NCBI GenBank assembly: GCA_002699025.1
Contig: PABA01000089.1
Coordinates: 47,508 to 111,507 of the forward strand
DNA: 64,000 nt
Origin: Sandaracinus sp.
GTDB taxonomy: Bacteria > Myxococcota_A > Polyangia > Polyangiales > Houyiibacteriaceae
Reading direction: 5' to 3'
The translations under genes were made by a program, and so were the position numbers. The notes under the pieces were generated by a model. That model did no database searches. It was not told the DNA's origin and worked only from the letters and a program-made list of their open reading frames with translations. Position 1 is the stretch's first letter. Every line of letters starts with the position of its first letter. Positions 16,494-26,177 of the stretch are shown here, one piece after another.

Positions 16494-17921
16494 TCAGAGA
16501 TACGGCTGAAACAAGAACATGAAGCTGTGCCAGAAGCGGGCGAGCACGTTCTTCGTCGGCGCGTGCGGGCGGGCCGTCGCGATGCGCGCGTCGATGAGCG
16601 CCTCGAGCTCGGTGGCGAGCGCCGCGTCGTAGAGCTCGACGTTGGTCTCGAAGTTCAGGCGGAGGCTCCGCGGATCCCAGTTCGCCGACCCGACGAACGA
16701 CCAGCTCGAGTCGATGACGAAGAGCTTCGCGTGGTCGAAGGGCGGCGGCGTGCGCCAGACGTGCACCTCGTCGAGGCCGGCGTGGTCGAGCAGGTGCGCC
16801 ATGGCCCAGTCGATGAAGCGCAGGTTGCCTTCGGCGGGGATGACGACGTCGACCCGCACGCCGCGGCGGGCGGCCGTCTGCAGCGCGGCGAGGAGCGGCG
16901 CGTCCGGGAGGAAGTAGGGGCAGCAGACGGCGATGCGCTCGCGCGCCGTGACCAGCGCTGCGTGGATCGCCTGCCACGCTCGGTCGAACTCCTCGTCGGG
17001 CCCGTCCGTGACGACCCGCGCGATGGCCTCCCCGGGCGTCTCGAGGTCCTTCGGGAACCAGCTCGGCCCCGTGAGCCGCTCGCGCGCGATGAAGAACCAG
17101 TCCTCGGCGAAGCTCTGGCTGAGCTGCGCGACGACGGGCCCCTCGAGGCGGAAGTGCACGTCGCGGGTCGGGTGCGCGGGCTCGTCGGCGAGCACGTGGT
17201 CCGGGCGGATGTTGAGACCCCCGACGAAGCCGACGCGGCCGTCGACGACCATCACCTTCCGGTGCTGGCGGAGGTTCACGTAGGGCCAGCGCCAGGGGAA
17301 CAGCGCCGGCAGGAAGCGCGCCACGGTCACGCCGCGCCGCCGCAGCACCCGGTGGATCGCCGGTCGCCCGTAGCGGGTCCCCGCCGCGTCGACGAGCACG
17401 CGCACCTCGACGCCTCGCTCGACGGCCGCCGCGAGCGCCTCCACGAAGCGCGCGCCCGGCCCCTTCGCCTCGAAGATGTAGGTCTGGAGCGCGACGCTCT
17501 CCTTCGCCCCCTCGATGGCCGCGATCATCGCCGGGTAGGCGGCGTCTCCGTCCGGCAGGGTCGTGACGGAGTTGCCGCCGAGGAGGGGGCGCCGGGACAC
17601 CTGGCCGAGGGCCCGGGCGAGGGGCGCGAGCTCCGCTCCGACGGCCTCCGGCGTGAGCGCATGCGCGGGCGCGGCCATGGACGGCGGCCCCTCCGTCGGG
17701 ACGCCGAAGCGGGAGCGGAGCCGGGTGGCCCGCCGGCGGATGCGGTTGATGCCGAGGAGCAGGTAGAAGAACGCGCCGACGAAGGGCGAGAGCCAGGCGA
17801 GCGCGACCCAGCCGACGGTGCTCCGCGGGTCGCGCTTGGTCCAGAGCGCGTGCGAGGTCACGGCGCCGGCGGCGACGGCGGCCAGGGCGACGAGCAGCGC
17901 GTCCCGGAGGCTCTCGCTCAA
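16494..17921 (-). CDS. cls: Cardiolipin synthase-type phospholipase D (membrane)
   Basis: The protein has 475 residues and a TTG start at 17919-17921. The start overlaps the TGA of the upstream LOG-like gene as TTGA, which implies translational coupling. Two N-terminal hydrophobic segments (LLVALAAVAAGAVTS and VGWVALAWLSPFVGAFFYLL) match the cardiolipin synthase membrane region. Two HKD catalytic motifs follow, HRKVMVVDG at about H220 and HAKLFVIDS at about H397, the latter followed by GSANWDPRS. The enzyme should condense two phosphatidylglycerols to cardiolipin in the inner membrane. Longer frames extending into the upstream gene are shadows. The end, FMFLFQPYL, is typical of the family. 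Confidence 0.9.
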   Translation of the reverse strand: MSESLRDALLVALAAVAAGAVTSHALWTKRDPRSTVGWVALAWLSPFVGAFFYLLLGINRIRRRATRLRSRFGVPTEGPPSMAAPAHALTPEAVGAELAPLARALGQVSRRPLLGGNSVTTLPDGDAAYPAMIAAIEGAKESVALQTYIFEAKGPGARFVEALAAAVERGVEVRVLVDAAGTRYGRPAIHRVLRRRGVTVARFLPALFPWRWPYVNLRQHRKVMVVDGRVGFVGGLNIRPDHVLADEPAHPTRDVHFRLEGPVVAQLSQSFAEDWFFIARERLTGPSWFPKDLETPGEAIARVVTDGPDEEFDRAWQAIHAALVTARERIAVCCPYFLPDAPLLAALQTAARRGVRVDVVIPAEGNLRFIDWAMAHLLDHAGLDEVHVWRTPPPFDHAKLFVIDSSWSFVGSANWDPRSLRLNFETNVELYDAALATELEALIDARIATARPHAPTKNVLARFWHSFMFLFQPYL

Positions 17922-19129
17922 GCGCCCTCGCCGGCGTCTCCGCCTTCGCGCGCCGCGGCCTCGCCGTCGCCGCAGCCCTCGCCGCAGTGCGCGCCGCAGA
18001 AGGACCAGCCCCCGCCGACCTCGATCGGCGGGTTCGCCTCGAGGAAGGCGATGAGCCCCTCCGGATCGTCGGAGACCGCGATGCGCTTCGCGTAGGGGCG
18101 ACCGTCGGCGAGCTTCGCGAGGAGCGGCACGACCGGCTTGTCCTCGGTCCAGTACTTCACGTCGAAGAGGGCCATCGGGCTGACGAGCCCCTTCACCGTG
18201 CCGTAGTGGTTCTGGGCGGCGTCCTGGAAGATCTCCTGCACGGTCCCGGCCGCGCCCGGCGCGAAGACGATGCCGTGGGTCGCCAGGCTGACCAGGCCCT
18301 CCTCCCGGACGCTGTTGGCGAAGTACTTCGCGTGGTGCGAGGCGAAGGCGTTCGGCGGCTCGTGCCCGTAGAACCAGGTGGGCACGCCGAGGCTCGGGGC
18401 GGCCGGGCTCCCCCAGCGGGCGCGCACACGGAAGGCGGCGGCGAGGTGGGCCTCGTCCTTGTAGAGCGGCGCCTCGGCGAGCATGCGCACGGCGGCGACG
18501 AGGTCCTCGTCGGGGCGGCCGGCGAAGAAGGCGCCGAGGTGCGTGGCCTCCATGGCGCCCGGTCCGCCCCCGCTCGCGAGGAAGTGGCCGCGCTCGGCGA
18601 GGGCCCGCGCCATGCGCGCGACGGCCAGGTAGCGCGGCTCGTCGCGGCGCATGGAGTGGCCGCCCATGATGGCGACGACCTTCTCCTGCTCCGCGAGGAG
18701 CGCCTCCAGCGCGTCGGTGACGCCGTGGTCGTGCAGGCGCCGGGCGAGCGTCTCGCGGATCGAGTGCGGGTGCGCGCGGCCCGTCTCGACCCAGTGCCGG
18801 TAGACGCGCGCGTCCAGCGTGTCGCAGTAGGTGCAAGGCTCCGCCGGGTCGAAGCCCGCGAAGAGCTCCTCGGGCGTGTAGAGCGTCGCGCGCCAGGGGT
18901 CGAAGACGAAGCCCTCGAGGCGCGGGAAGACGATGGCGCCGCGGGCGACGAGATCCGCCGCCGCCTCGGGCGTGAGCGTGCAGCCGAGGAGCACGCCGTC
19001 GGCCACGTCGAGCCGCCGGAGCGCCTCCTCGTGGGGGCGCAGGTCGAGCGCCTGGAGGACGACGTTGTCGAGGGCGCGCGCCTCGCCCAGAAAGCGCTCG
19101 AGCTCCGCCTGCTCGTGGATCTCCCGCAT
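17918..19129 (-). CDS. LOG-like Rossmann-fold nucleotide-binding protein
   Basis: The protein has 403 residues and an ATG at 19127-19129. The central part resembles the LOG (lysine decarboxylase-like, nucleotide phosphoribohydrolase) fold: VVAIMGGHSMRRDEPRY as nucleotide-binding start and FLASGGGPGAMEATHLGA as the conserved glycine motif. The LOG signature PGGxGTxxE is changed to PGAAGTVQE, with Ala for the second Gly. An N-terminal 150-residue extension includes AEPCTYCDTLDARVY. The C-terminal tail is cysteine-rich (FCGAHCGEGCG), possibly a metal site. The exact reaction is unknown. The downstream cardiolipin synthase is coupled by TTGA, which may tie the pair to membrane or nucleotide stress (inference). 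Confidence 0.75.
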   Translation of the reverse strand: MREIHEQAELERFLGEARALDNVVLQALDLRPHEEALRRLDVADGVLLGCTLTPEAAADLVARGAIVFPRLEGFVFDPWRATLYTPEELFAGFDPAEPCTYCDTLDARVYRHWVETGRAHPHSIRETLARRLHDHGVTDALEALLAEQEKVVAIMGGHSMRRDEPRYLAVARMARALAERGHFLASGGGPGAMEATHLGAFFAGRPDEDLVAAVRMLAEAPLYKDEAHLAAAFRVRARWGSPAAPSLGVPTWFYGHEPPNAFASHHAKYFANSVREEGLVSLATHGIVFAPGAAGTVQEIFQDAAQNHYGTVKGLVSPMALFDVKYWTEDKPVVPLLAKLADGRPYAKRIAVSDDPEGLIAFLEANPPIEVGGGWSFCGAHCGEGCGDGEAAAREGGDAGEGA

Positions 19130-19260
19130 GGGCCGAATCGTCGGACCGCCCGCCGCCGGGCGCAAGCGCGAGCCGACGGGCCGGTCGCCGGGTGAACGCG
19201 CGTCGCTCCCGCCCTCGTCACGCCGCTCCCGCCCCCGTGATAGCGTCGATGGGAGCTTCG

Positions 19261-22200
19261 ATGCGCTCGTCTTCCATCGCACCCCCCGGCCGGCAGCCTC
19301 GCCAGATCGGCCACTACAAGGTGCTCCATCTCCTGGCGCGCGGTGGGATGGGAGACGTCTACCTCGCCCGCGATACGCGCCTCGGCCGGGTCGTCGCCGT
19401 CAAGCGCGCCTCCCTCGACCTCGCCGAGCGCCCGGAGGTGCGCAAGCAGTTCCTCCTCGAGGCGCAGGCCACGGCCCAGCTCGCGCACCCGAACGTCGTC
19501 ACCATCTACGACGTCGGCGACGACGGGGGCGTGCCCTGGGCCGCCTACGAGTACGTGGAGGGCCGCACGCTGGCGCGCCGGCTCCGCGACGGTGTCCCGA
19601 GCCGACCGGAGGCCATGCGCATCGCCCTCGACGTGGCCGCCGCGCTCGTCGCCGCCCACGACAAGGAGCTCATCCACCGCGACCTCAAGCCGGCGAACAT
19701 CATGATCGGCCGCGACGGACGGACGCGCGTGCTCGACTTCGGCATCGCCCGCTTCTTCCGCCGGGCGGAGGACGCGGACGCGCCGGGCGGCGAGGCGGAG
19801 GCGAGCGCCGAGGCCTTCCTCGGGACACCCGGCTACATGTCGCCGGAGCAGTGGCGGCACGAAGACCACATCGCCACGGACGTCTGGGCCTTCGGGCTCA
19901 TCCTCTGCGAGCTCTTCACCGGCGAGCCCCCGCTCAGCGGCCGCTCCCACGTCGAGATCCTGCGCATGATCACGACGGGCGAGCCCATCGCCCTCCCGAG
20001 CGCCGTCCAGCGGCTCCCACGGCCGCTCCAGGAGCAGATTCGCGCCTGCCTGCAGCTCGAGCCCGAGGCGCGACCGGCCATGTCCAGCGTCCTCGAGGCG
20101 CTGGAGGAGCTCGCCGAACGCCCGCAACGGGACGCGCCCGCCCCCCTCCCCGGCGACGCCCTCGCTCCCCTCGGCGCGGAGGACACCGACCGGCTCCTCG
20201 GCCGGGAGCGGGAGCTCGCCGCCCTCGACGAGGCGCTCGCGCTCCGCGCGCTCTGCTTCGTGGTCGGCGAGCCCGGCGCCGGCAAGACCTCGCTCGTCGA
20301 GGCGGGTCTGCTCCCGGCGCGCCGCGCGCGGGGGCAGCGCGTCGTCCGCTGCGCGCTCGGGGATCGGCCGCTCCGCGACCTCGCCTCGGCCCTGGTCGCC
20401 GAGGCCCGCGGCGCCGCGGACGCCACGCGCGTCGAACGGCAGGAGGTGACCGAGGTCGATCCCGGCGGCGAGCTGCCCGCCGAGCGCACCGTCGTCGACG
20501 CCATCCACGGCGAGCCGACGCGCGCCCGTCACGGCGGCCTGCTCCTCGACGCCGACGACCTCGGCGCGCACCTCCGCCGCGAGCCCGGCGTGCTCGCGCT
20601 CGCCCTCGAGACGCTCGCCTCGACCTGGCCGGAGGAGGGCCCCCGCCGGGGCGAGACCGAGACGCCTCGGCGCGAGGTCCTCCTCTGGATCGACGGGCTC
20701 GAGCGGGTCGTCGGGGACGAGGACGCGCGCACGCTCCTCGAGGCGCTCGAGCTCGCCACGCTCGGGCGCGACGAGGGGTGGCGCGTCGTGGCCTCCGTGC
20801 GCGCGGACGCTTTCGGTGCCCTCCCGCTCTCACCGCAGGGTCGCCGCCGGGCCGGGCTCGTGCAGGTCGAGGTTCCGGGGCCGGAGACGCTCCGCGCGAT
20901 CCTCCGGCGCAGCGTGGCGTCCTGGGGCTACGAGGTCGACGACGCGGAGGCGCTCGACGCGCTCGTGGCGCCGCTCGCGCAGGACCCCTTCGGCCTGCTC
21001 ATGCTCCAGGCCCTCCTCGCCGAGCTCTGGCTCCGCCGCGATCCGAGCCGCCGCGTCGTCGGGACGGGCGAGGCCGCGCGGGAGGGGCTCGCCCGGACGG
21101 CCTTCGCGAGGCACGCCGACGGCGTCTTCGACGCGCTCTCGCCCACGCAGCGCGAGAAGGCGCGGAGCTGGCTCGTCGAGCTCGGCCTGCCCATGTCGCG
21201 GCAGGTCCTCCAGCTCGACGCGCCGGACGCCGAGGAGCGCGCGGCCGTCGAGGCGCTCGTGAAGGGTCGGGTGCTCCGACCGGCCGGCACGGAGGGCGCG
21301 CTGACGCTCGCCCACCCGGCGCTCCCGCGCCTCTGGCCCCGGCTGGCGCGCTGGATCGCCGAGGCGGACGCGGACGCGGACCTCGCCCTCGAGCTCGAGG
21401 ACGCGGCGCGCCGCTGGAGCGAACGGGACCGGAGCGAGGAGGCGCTCCTGACGGGCGGGGCCCTCGAGCGCGCGGTCGGCCTGGCCGAGCGGCGGGCGCT
21501 CTCCCCGGAGACGCTCCAGTTCGTCCTCGAGAGCGAGGAGCAGGCGCGCCGCGCGGCCCGGCGGCGGCGCTGGCGTCGGCGCGGCGTGGTGCTCGGCGCC
21601 GTCGTCGCCGCGGCGATCTCGGGGGCCGTGTCGCTGCGTTACTCGGAGCGGGCCGAGGAGGCGCGGGCCGCCCAGCAGACCGCCGAGGAGAGCCGCGCGG
21701 CGCTCCTCGCCCAGAGCGCCATCCTCGAGCTCGAAGCCGGCCGGATCCGCTCGGCCCGCGCCCGCGCCCGCGCCGCGCTCGAGCGCCACGACACGCTCTC
21801 CGGGCGCCTCGCCTTCGAGCGCACCCGCCGGGAGCCGGTGCGCTGGCGGACGCGCTGGGCCGCCATCGGCTACGAGGTCGCGCTGGACCCCGAGCGGGAG
21901 CGGGCCTTCGTCGCGCTCCAGTCCGGCGAGCTGGCCGAGCTGGACCTCCTCACGGCGGCCGAGCGGCGGGTCCGCGTGCAGGACGACCAGGCCACCTGTC
22001 TCTCGCTCGAGGGCGACCGGCTCGTCGTCGGTGGCTACGACGGGACGCTCAGCGTGCTCGACCCGGACGCCCTCGACGAGGCGGCGAGCTTCCGGCGCAC
22101 CCTGCCCGGGCCCATCCTCCGGGTCGTCGCGCTGGCGGACGGTCGCGTGGCCGTGGCCCTGCGCAATCGGGGCGTGCTCCTCGTCGACCCGCGGGGCGAG

Positions 22201-24372
22201 CGCGCGGACCGGGCGCTCGTCCCCGACCTCGCGAGCGTCTTCGGGCTGGCCGCGACGGCGAACGGGCGCTGGCTCGGCGTGGCCGGGGAGACGGGCGAGC
22301 TCCACGTGGTCGACCTGCGCACGGATCGGGTGGCGTCGGTCGTGCCGCTCGGCGACCACGGCTCGGCGCAGGCGATGGCGACCGACGGGGCGCGCTTCGT
22401 GCTGGGCACCTCGAGCGGGACCGTGCTCGCGGTCGACTGGGCCCGCCGCGCGGTGGAGGCGCACGAGCTCCTCGACGGGCGGGTGCGCGCGCTGACCGTG
22501 GACGGAGAGCGCGTGCTGGCCGCCGACCTGAACGGCGGCCTCGCCTGGCTCGACCTCGGCACGGGGGCGAGCCGGCGCGTCGCCGACGTCCCCGGAGGTG
22601 TCGTCGGCCTGGACGCGGCCGGCTCCCGGGCCCTGCTCACGGGGCGCGATGGAGCGGTCTTGTTCGACTGGACGCGCCGCGCGCCAGCGGCCAGCCAGCC
22701 CCTCGAGCCGATCTATGGGCTCGCCTTCGACCCCGCCGGTCGCCGCGTCGTCGCCTCCCAGGGCGGCAGCCTGGTCATGCGTGCGCGCGAAGACGGGCGG
22801 CTCCTCCGCCGGGCCCGCCCCCTCCTCGACGTGGCCCAGGAGCTACGCTCGCTCGCCTGGGCGCCCGCCGGAGATCGGCTCGCGATCTGGGAGCCGGCCT
22901 GGGGCCTGGTCGTGGCCGACGCCGCCAACGGCGCCCGGCGCGGCCTCTTCCCGACCCCGGCCGTGGGCGCGCGCATCCCCGTGCTCTGGTCGTCGGATGA
23001 GGAGCTCCTCTACGCGGCACCGGACGGGCGCGTGGAGGTGCTCGGCGCCGAGACGCTGCGGCCGCGCCGCTCGGCCCGCGCCCCCGAGCCGGGGGTCGCG
23101 ACGAGCCTCGCGCGCGTGGACGGCCGGACCTTCGTCGGGCGACGCGACGGTCGGCTGCTCGAGGTCCGCGAGGTGGAGGGTGACGACGAAGGGCGAGCCC
23201 TCGAGGTCCTCGAGCGCCACCGCTTCGAGCACACCGTGCAGGCCATCGCCCCGCACCCGCTGGGCGGCCTGACCGTCATGCTCCGGAGCGGGGAGGTCGG
23301 CCGGCACGACGTCGACGACGGCGCCTGGCGACCCTTCGGGGACGCGGGCGTGCGCACGCTGGCCGCCGACCTCTGCGCCGACGGGGCGTACCTCGTCGCC
23401 GCCGGGACGGATGGCGCCTTGCACCGCTGGAACCTCCGCGACGGAAGCTACGCGCGCTTGCCGCTCTCCGAGCGCGAGCTCAACGCCGTGCGCTGCCGCG
23501 AAGGGGCCGTGGCCATCGGCGGCGACGCGGGCTTCGTGCACCTGATCGACGTGAGCTCGCTGGCGCCGCTCTGGCGCCACACGCTCTCCCCGGACGCGCC
23601 CGAGGTCGTGGCGCGCGACGAGGTCGACGGGGAGGCGTGCGAGGTCTCGGCGGATCGGCGCCTCCTCGGCCCCGGCATCGAGGGGCGGCTGGCCGGCGCG
23701 CCGAGCGCGGTGCTGCGGCGCGAGGACGCCTGCGTGACCGCCAACGGGGCCGGGGAGGTGCGCGTCTGGCGGCCCGGGGGCGGGTCGACGCGCCTCGCGG
23801 AGGGCGTGCGCGCCATCGCCCCGGCGACGGTGGGCCTCTGGTACGCCGACGGAGAGGGGCTCCACGAGGTCACGCTCGCCGGCGAGGTGCGCCGGGAGCT
23901 GCCCCTCCGGGACCGGGTCACGACCCTGGTGCCGCGAGGCGAGGAGGCGCTGCTGCTCGGGACGGAGGGCGGCGACGTCGTGCTGCTCGAGCTCCCCGCG
24001 GGGGAGGAGCGGGCGCGCATGTCCATCCGCCGGGGCGCGCGCGTCCGATCGCTCCGCCCGGGGCCGGCGGATACGGTGATGGTCGGCCTCGACTCGGGCC
24101 TCGTGCGCGTCGTGCACCTCGAGGCGCAGGCGGAGATCGGCACGCACCACCTGCACGGCTCGGTCCGGGAGCTCGCGCTGGAGGGCGACGTGCTCGTCGC
24201 GCGAAGCACGCTCGGCGACGAGTGGCGGGTCGAGCTCGACTACCTGGTGGAGCCCTACTGCGCGCTGATGCGGCGCGCGTGGGAGTCGGAGCCGCTGACG
24301 CTCGCCGAGGACGAGACGGTCGTGGCGGCGCCGGCGCCGGCGGGGCATCCGTGTTCGGGCGGGGGGCGCTGA
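19261..24372 (+). CDS. Giant Ser/Thr protein kinase with P-loop NTPase domain, TM segment and WD40-like propeller
   Basis: The protein has 1703 residues. The ATG at 19261 was chosen because GGGAG lies five bases upstream; an ATG at 19249 is the alternative. Residues about 16-285 are a Hanks-type kinase: glycine loop ARGGMGDVYLA, VAVKRA lysine, catalytic IHRDLKPANIM near 138, LDFGIA near 158, and the GTPGYMSPEQ activation segment. A STAND-like NTPase region follows, with Walker A GEPGAGKTS near 335 and a WIDGLER Walker-B-like stretch near 480. A single TM helix (about 776-795) is followed by a coiled alanine-rich segment. From about 860 to 1690 beta-propeller/WD40-like repeats follow. The kinase should face the cytoplasm and the propeller the periplasm, unless the hydrophobic segment does not span the membrane. 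Confidence 0.88.
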   Translation: MRSSSIAPPGRQPRQIGHYKVLHLLARGGMGDVYLARDTRLGRVVAVKRASLDLAERPEVRKQFLLEAQATAQLAHPNVVTIYDVGDDGGVPWAAYEYVEGRTLARRLRDGVPSRPEAMRIALDVAAALVAAHDKELIHRDLKPANIMIGRDGRTRVLDFGIARFFRRAEDADAPGGEAEASAEAFLGTPGYMSPEQWRHEDHIATDVWAFGLILCELFTGEPPLSGRSHVEILRMITTGEPIALPSAVQRLPRPLQEQIRACLQLEPEARPAMSSVLEALEELAERPQRDAPAPLPGDALAPLGAEDTDRLLGRERELAALDEALALRALCFVVGEPGAGKTSLVEAGLLPARRARGQRVVRCALGDRPLRDLASALVAEARGAADATRVERQEVTEVDPGGELPAERTVVDAIHGEPTRARHGGLLLDADDLGAHLRREPGVLALALETLASTWPEEGPRRGETETPRREVLLWIDGLERVVGDEDARTLLEALELATLGRDEGWRVVASVRADAFGALPLSPQGRRRAGLVQVEVPGPETLRAILRRSVASWGYEVDDAEALDALVAPLAQDPFGLLMLQALLAELWLRRDPSRRVVGTGEAAREGLARTAFARHADGVFDALSPTQREKARSWLVELGLPMSRQVLQLDAPDAEERAAVEALVKGRVLRPAGTEGALTLAHPALPRLWPRLARWIAEADADADLALELEDAARRWSERDRSEEALLTGGALERAVGLAERRALSPETLQFVLESEEQARRAARRRRWRRRGVVLGAVVAAAISGAVSLRYSERAEEARAAQQTAEESRAALLAQSAILELEAGRIRSARARARAALERHDTLSGRLAFERTRREPVRWRTRWAAIGYEVALDPERERAFVALQSGELAELDLLTAAERRVRVQDDQATCLSLEGDRLVVGGYDGTLSVLDPDALDEAASFRRTLPGPILRVVALADGRVAVALRNRGVLLVDPRGERADRALVPDLASVFGLAATANGRWLGVAGETGELHVVDLRTDRVASVVPLGDHGSAQAMATDGARFVLGTSSGTVLAVDWARRAVEAHELLDGRVRALTVDGERVLAADLNGGLAWLDLGTGASRRVADVPGGVVGLDAAGSRALLTGRDGAVLFDWTRRAPAASQPLEPIYGLAFDPAGRRVVASQGGSLVMRAREDGRLLRRARPLLDVAQELRSLAWAPAGDRLAIWEPAWGLVVADAANGARRGLFPTPAVGARIPVLWSSDEELLYAAPDGRVEVLGAETLRPRRSARAPEPGVATSLARVDGRTFVGRRDGRLLEVREVEGDDEGRALEVLERHRFEHTVQAIAPHPLGGLTVMLRSGEVGRHDVDDGAWRPFGDAGVRTLAADLCADGAYLVAAGTDGALHRWNLRDGSYARLPLSERELNAVRCREGAVAIGGDAGFVHLIDVSSLAPLWRHTLSPDAPEVVARDEVDGEACEVSADRRLLGPGIEGRLAGAPSAVLRREDACVTANGAGEVRVWRPGGGSTRLAEGVRAIAPATVGLWYADGEGLHEVTLAGEVRRELPLRDRVTTLVPRGEEALLLGTEGGDVVLLELPAGEERARMSIRRGARVRSLRPGPADTVMVGLDSGLVRVVHLEAQAEIGTHHLHGSVRELALEGDVLVARSTLGDEWRVELDYLVEPYCALMRRAWESEPLTLAEDETVVAAPAPAGHPCSGGGR

Positions 24373-24395
24373 GGGGGGCGGATCGAGCGGGCGGG

Positions 24396-24535
24396 GCTTC
24401 AGGGCCTTCGGCCTGCGGGCACGGGCAGGGGCACGGGCACGGGTTTCGCGGGCACGGGTTTCTTGGGGGCGTCAGGGCCTTCGGCCTGCGGGCACGGGCA
24501 GGGGCACGGGCAGGGGCACGGGTTTCTTGGGGGCG
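24396..24535. repeat. Hexamer minisatellite with an 80-bp duplication at the 3' end of the DAHP synthase gene
   Basis: Two copies of a block share AGGGCCTTCGGCCTGCGGG, then GGCACGGGCAGGGG-type hexamers, then GGGTTTCTTGGGGGCGTCAGGG. The second copy runs into the stop codon of the minus-strand DAHP synthase. The element is the reverse complement of the CCCGTG family at 16090, and GGCCTTCGGCC forms a small hairpin. Confidence 0.8.
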
Positions 24536-25933
24536 TCAGGGCATGCGGCGCGCGATCCGGAAGCTCATCTCCAGCGCCTGCCGGTAGTTCAGGCGCGGGT
24601 CACAGAGCGTCGCGTAGTTCCGCTCGAGGTCCTGCTCCGTCAGCCCGTCCGCGCCGCCGATGCACTCCGTCACGTCGTCGCCCGTGAGCTCGAAGTGCAC
24701 GCCGCCGAAGTACGTCCCCACCGCCTGGTGCACGGCCATGCAGCCCTCCACCTCGGCGAGGATGTTCTCGAAGTCGCGCGTCTTCCGCCCCGACTCGGTC
24801 GACACCGTGTTCCCGTGCATCGGGTCGCACATCCAGAGCACGCGCCGCCCGCTCCGCTCCACGGCCTCGAGGATCGGCGGCAGCCCGTCGCGCACCCGGC
24901 TCGCCCCCATGCGCGTGATGATCACCAGCTTGCCCGGCTCGTCGTCCGGGTTCAGCGCGCCGATCAGCTCGAGCACGGTCTCCGGCGTCGCCGTCGGCCC
25001 GACCTTCACGCCCACCGGGTTCCGGATCCCCCGGAAGAACTCGATGTGCGCCCCGTCGAGCTGCCGCGTCCGCTCGCCGATCCACGGCATGTGCGTCGTC
25101 AGGTCGTACCAGCCCTCGCGCCGCGGCACCTGGCGCGTCTGCGCGGACTCGTACCAGAGGTTCAGCCCCTCGTGGCTCGTGAAGAACTCGACGCGCTGGA
25201 GCTGCTTCGACACCGTCCGCTCGCCGAGCGACTCCATGAACGAGAGCGCCTGCTCCACCTCGCGCACGGTCCGCGCGTAGTCCTCGCGCAGCGAGGCCGA
25301 GAGGGTCGCGCTCTCCATGAAGCTGAGATCCCAGAACTCCGGGTGGTGCAGATCCGCGAAGCCGCTGTCCACGAGCGAGCGGATGAAGTTCAGCGTGAGC
25401 GCGCTCTTCTGGTAGGCCTCCACGAGCAGCGTCGGGTCCGCCTTCCGCGCCTCCGGCTCGAAGGGCGGGCGGTTCACCAGGTCGCCGAAGTAGCTCGGCA
25501 GCGAGAGCCCGTCGCGGGTCTCCAGGGGCTTGCTCCGCGGCTTGGCGTACTGCCCGGCGAAGCGCCCGATGCGCACCACCGGCCGGCCGCCGCCGTGGAT
25601 GAGCACCATGCTCATCTGCAGGAGGATCTTCAGCTTCGCCGCGATCGGATCGGGCCGGCAGTCGTCGAGGCTCTCGGCGCAGTCGCCCCCCTGCAGGACG
25701 AAGCGCCGCCCCTCCTGGGCCTCGGCGATGTGCTGCTTCAGCTTCTCGATCTCGAAGCTCGTCACCAGCGGCGGGAGCCGCCCCAGCATCTCGACCGCCG
25801 CCTTCAGGGCGCCCGGGTCCTCGTAGGGCACCTGCTGCGCCGCCGGCCGCGCCTGCCAGGACGTCGGCGTCCACGCGCCCCGGTCCTTCGTCGCCGCCCG
25901 CTCCGCGGCCGCGCTGCTCTCGCTCGTGCTCAT
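24536..25933 (-). CDS. aroG: Class II 3-deoxy-7-phosphoheptulonate synthase (DAHP synthase)
   Basis: The protein has 465 residues. The ATG at 25931-25933 starts MSTSESSAAAERAATKD; longer upstream frames are arginine-rich and unsupported. It condenses phosphoenolpyruvate and erythrose-4-phosphate in the first step of the shikimate pathway. Class II signatures are clear: LQGGDCAESLDDCRPD, the RIGRFAGQYAKPRS substrate segment, HEGLNLWYE, VGVKVGPTATPE, the LVIITRMGASRVRDGLP region and MCDPMHGNT for metal and phosphate binding. Length and order match plant/mycobacterial-type enzymes. It diverges from nadA across 244 bp of GC-rich DNA that contains a repeated CCGTCCGCACCCGTCG element and no further gene. 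Confidence 0.96.
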   Translation of the reverse strand: MSTSESSAAAERAATKDRGAWTPTSWQARPAAQQVPYEDPGALKAAVEMLGRLPPLVTSFEIEKLKQHIAEAQEGRRFVLQGGDCAESLDDCRPDPIAAKLKILLQMSMVLIHGGGRPVVRIGRFAGQYAKPRSKPLETRDGLSLPSYFGDLVNRPPFEPEARKADPTLLVEAYQKSALTLNFIRSLVDSGFADLHHPEFWDLSFMESATLSASLREDYARTVREVEQALSFMESLGERTVSKQLQRVEFFTSHEGLNLWYESAQTRQVPRREGWYDLTTHMPWIGERTRQLDGAHIEFFRGIRNPVGVKVGPTATPETVLELIGALNPDDEPGKLVIITRMGASRVRDGLPPILEAVERSGRRVLWMCDPMHGNTVSTESGRKTRDFENILAEVEGCMAVHQAVGTYFGGVHFELTGDDVTECIGGADGLTEQDLERNYATLCDPRLNYRQALEMSFRIARRMP

Positions 25934-26177
25934 GCGGGGGATCTTTGAGCGCATCGGCCCCGAGAGCAAACTCACGACCACGATCGCCCTGGCGCCTACC
26001 TCCCGCGACCGTCCCCGTCCCGCCCGCCGCGACCGCCGTCCGCACCCGTCGTCCCTCCGCGACCGCCCCCCGTCCGCACCCGTCGCGCCACGAGCGAGCC
26101 CGCGTTCCCGGCGTGCCCGGGCCACGCCCCCGGCGCCCGCCCCGCGCGCCCACTGACGGAAGCCGCCCTTCCGTCCT

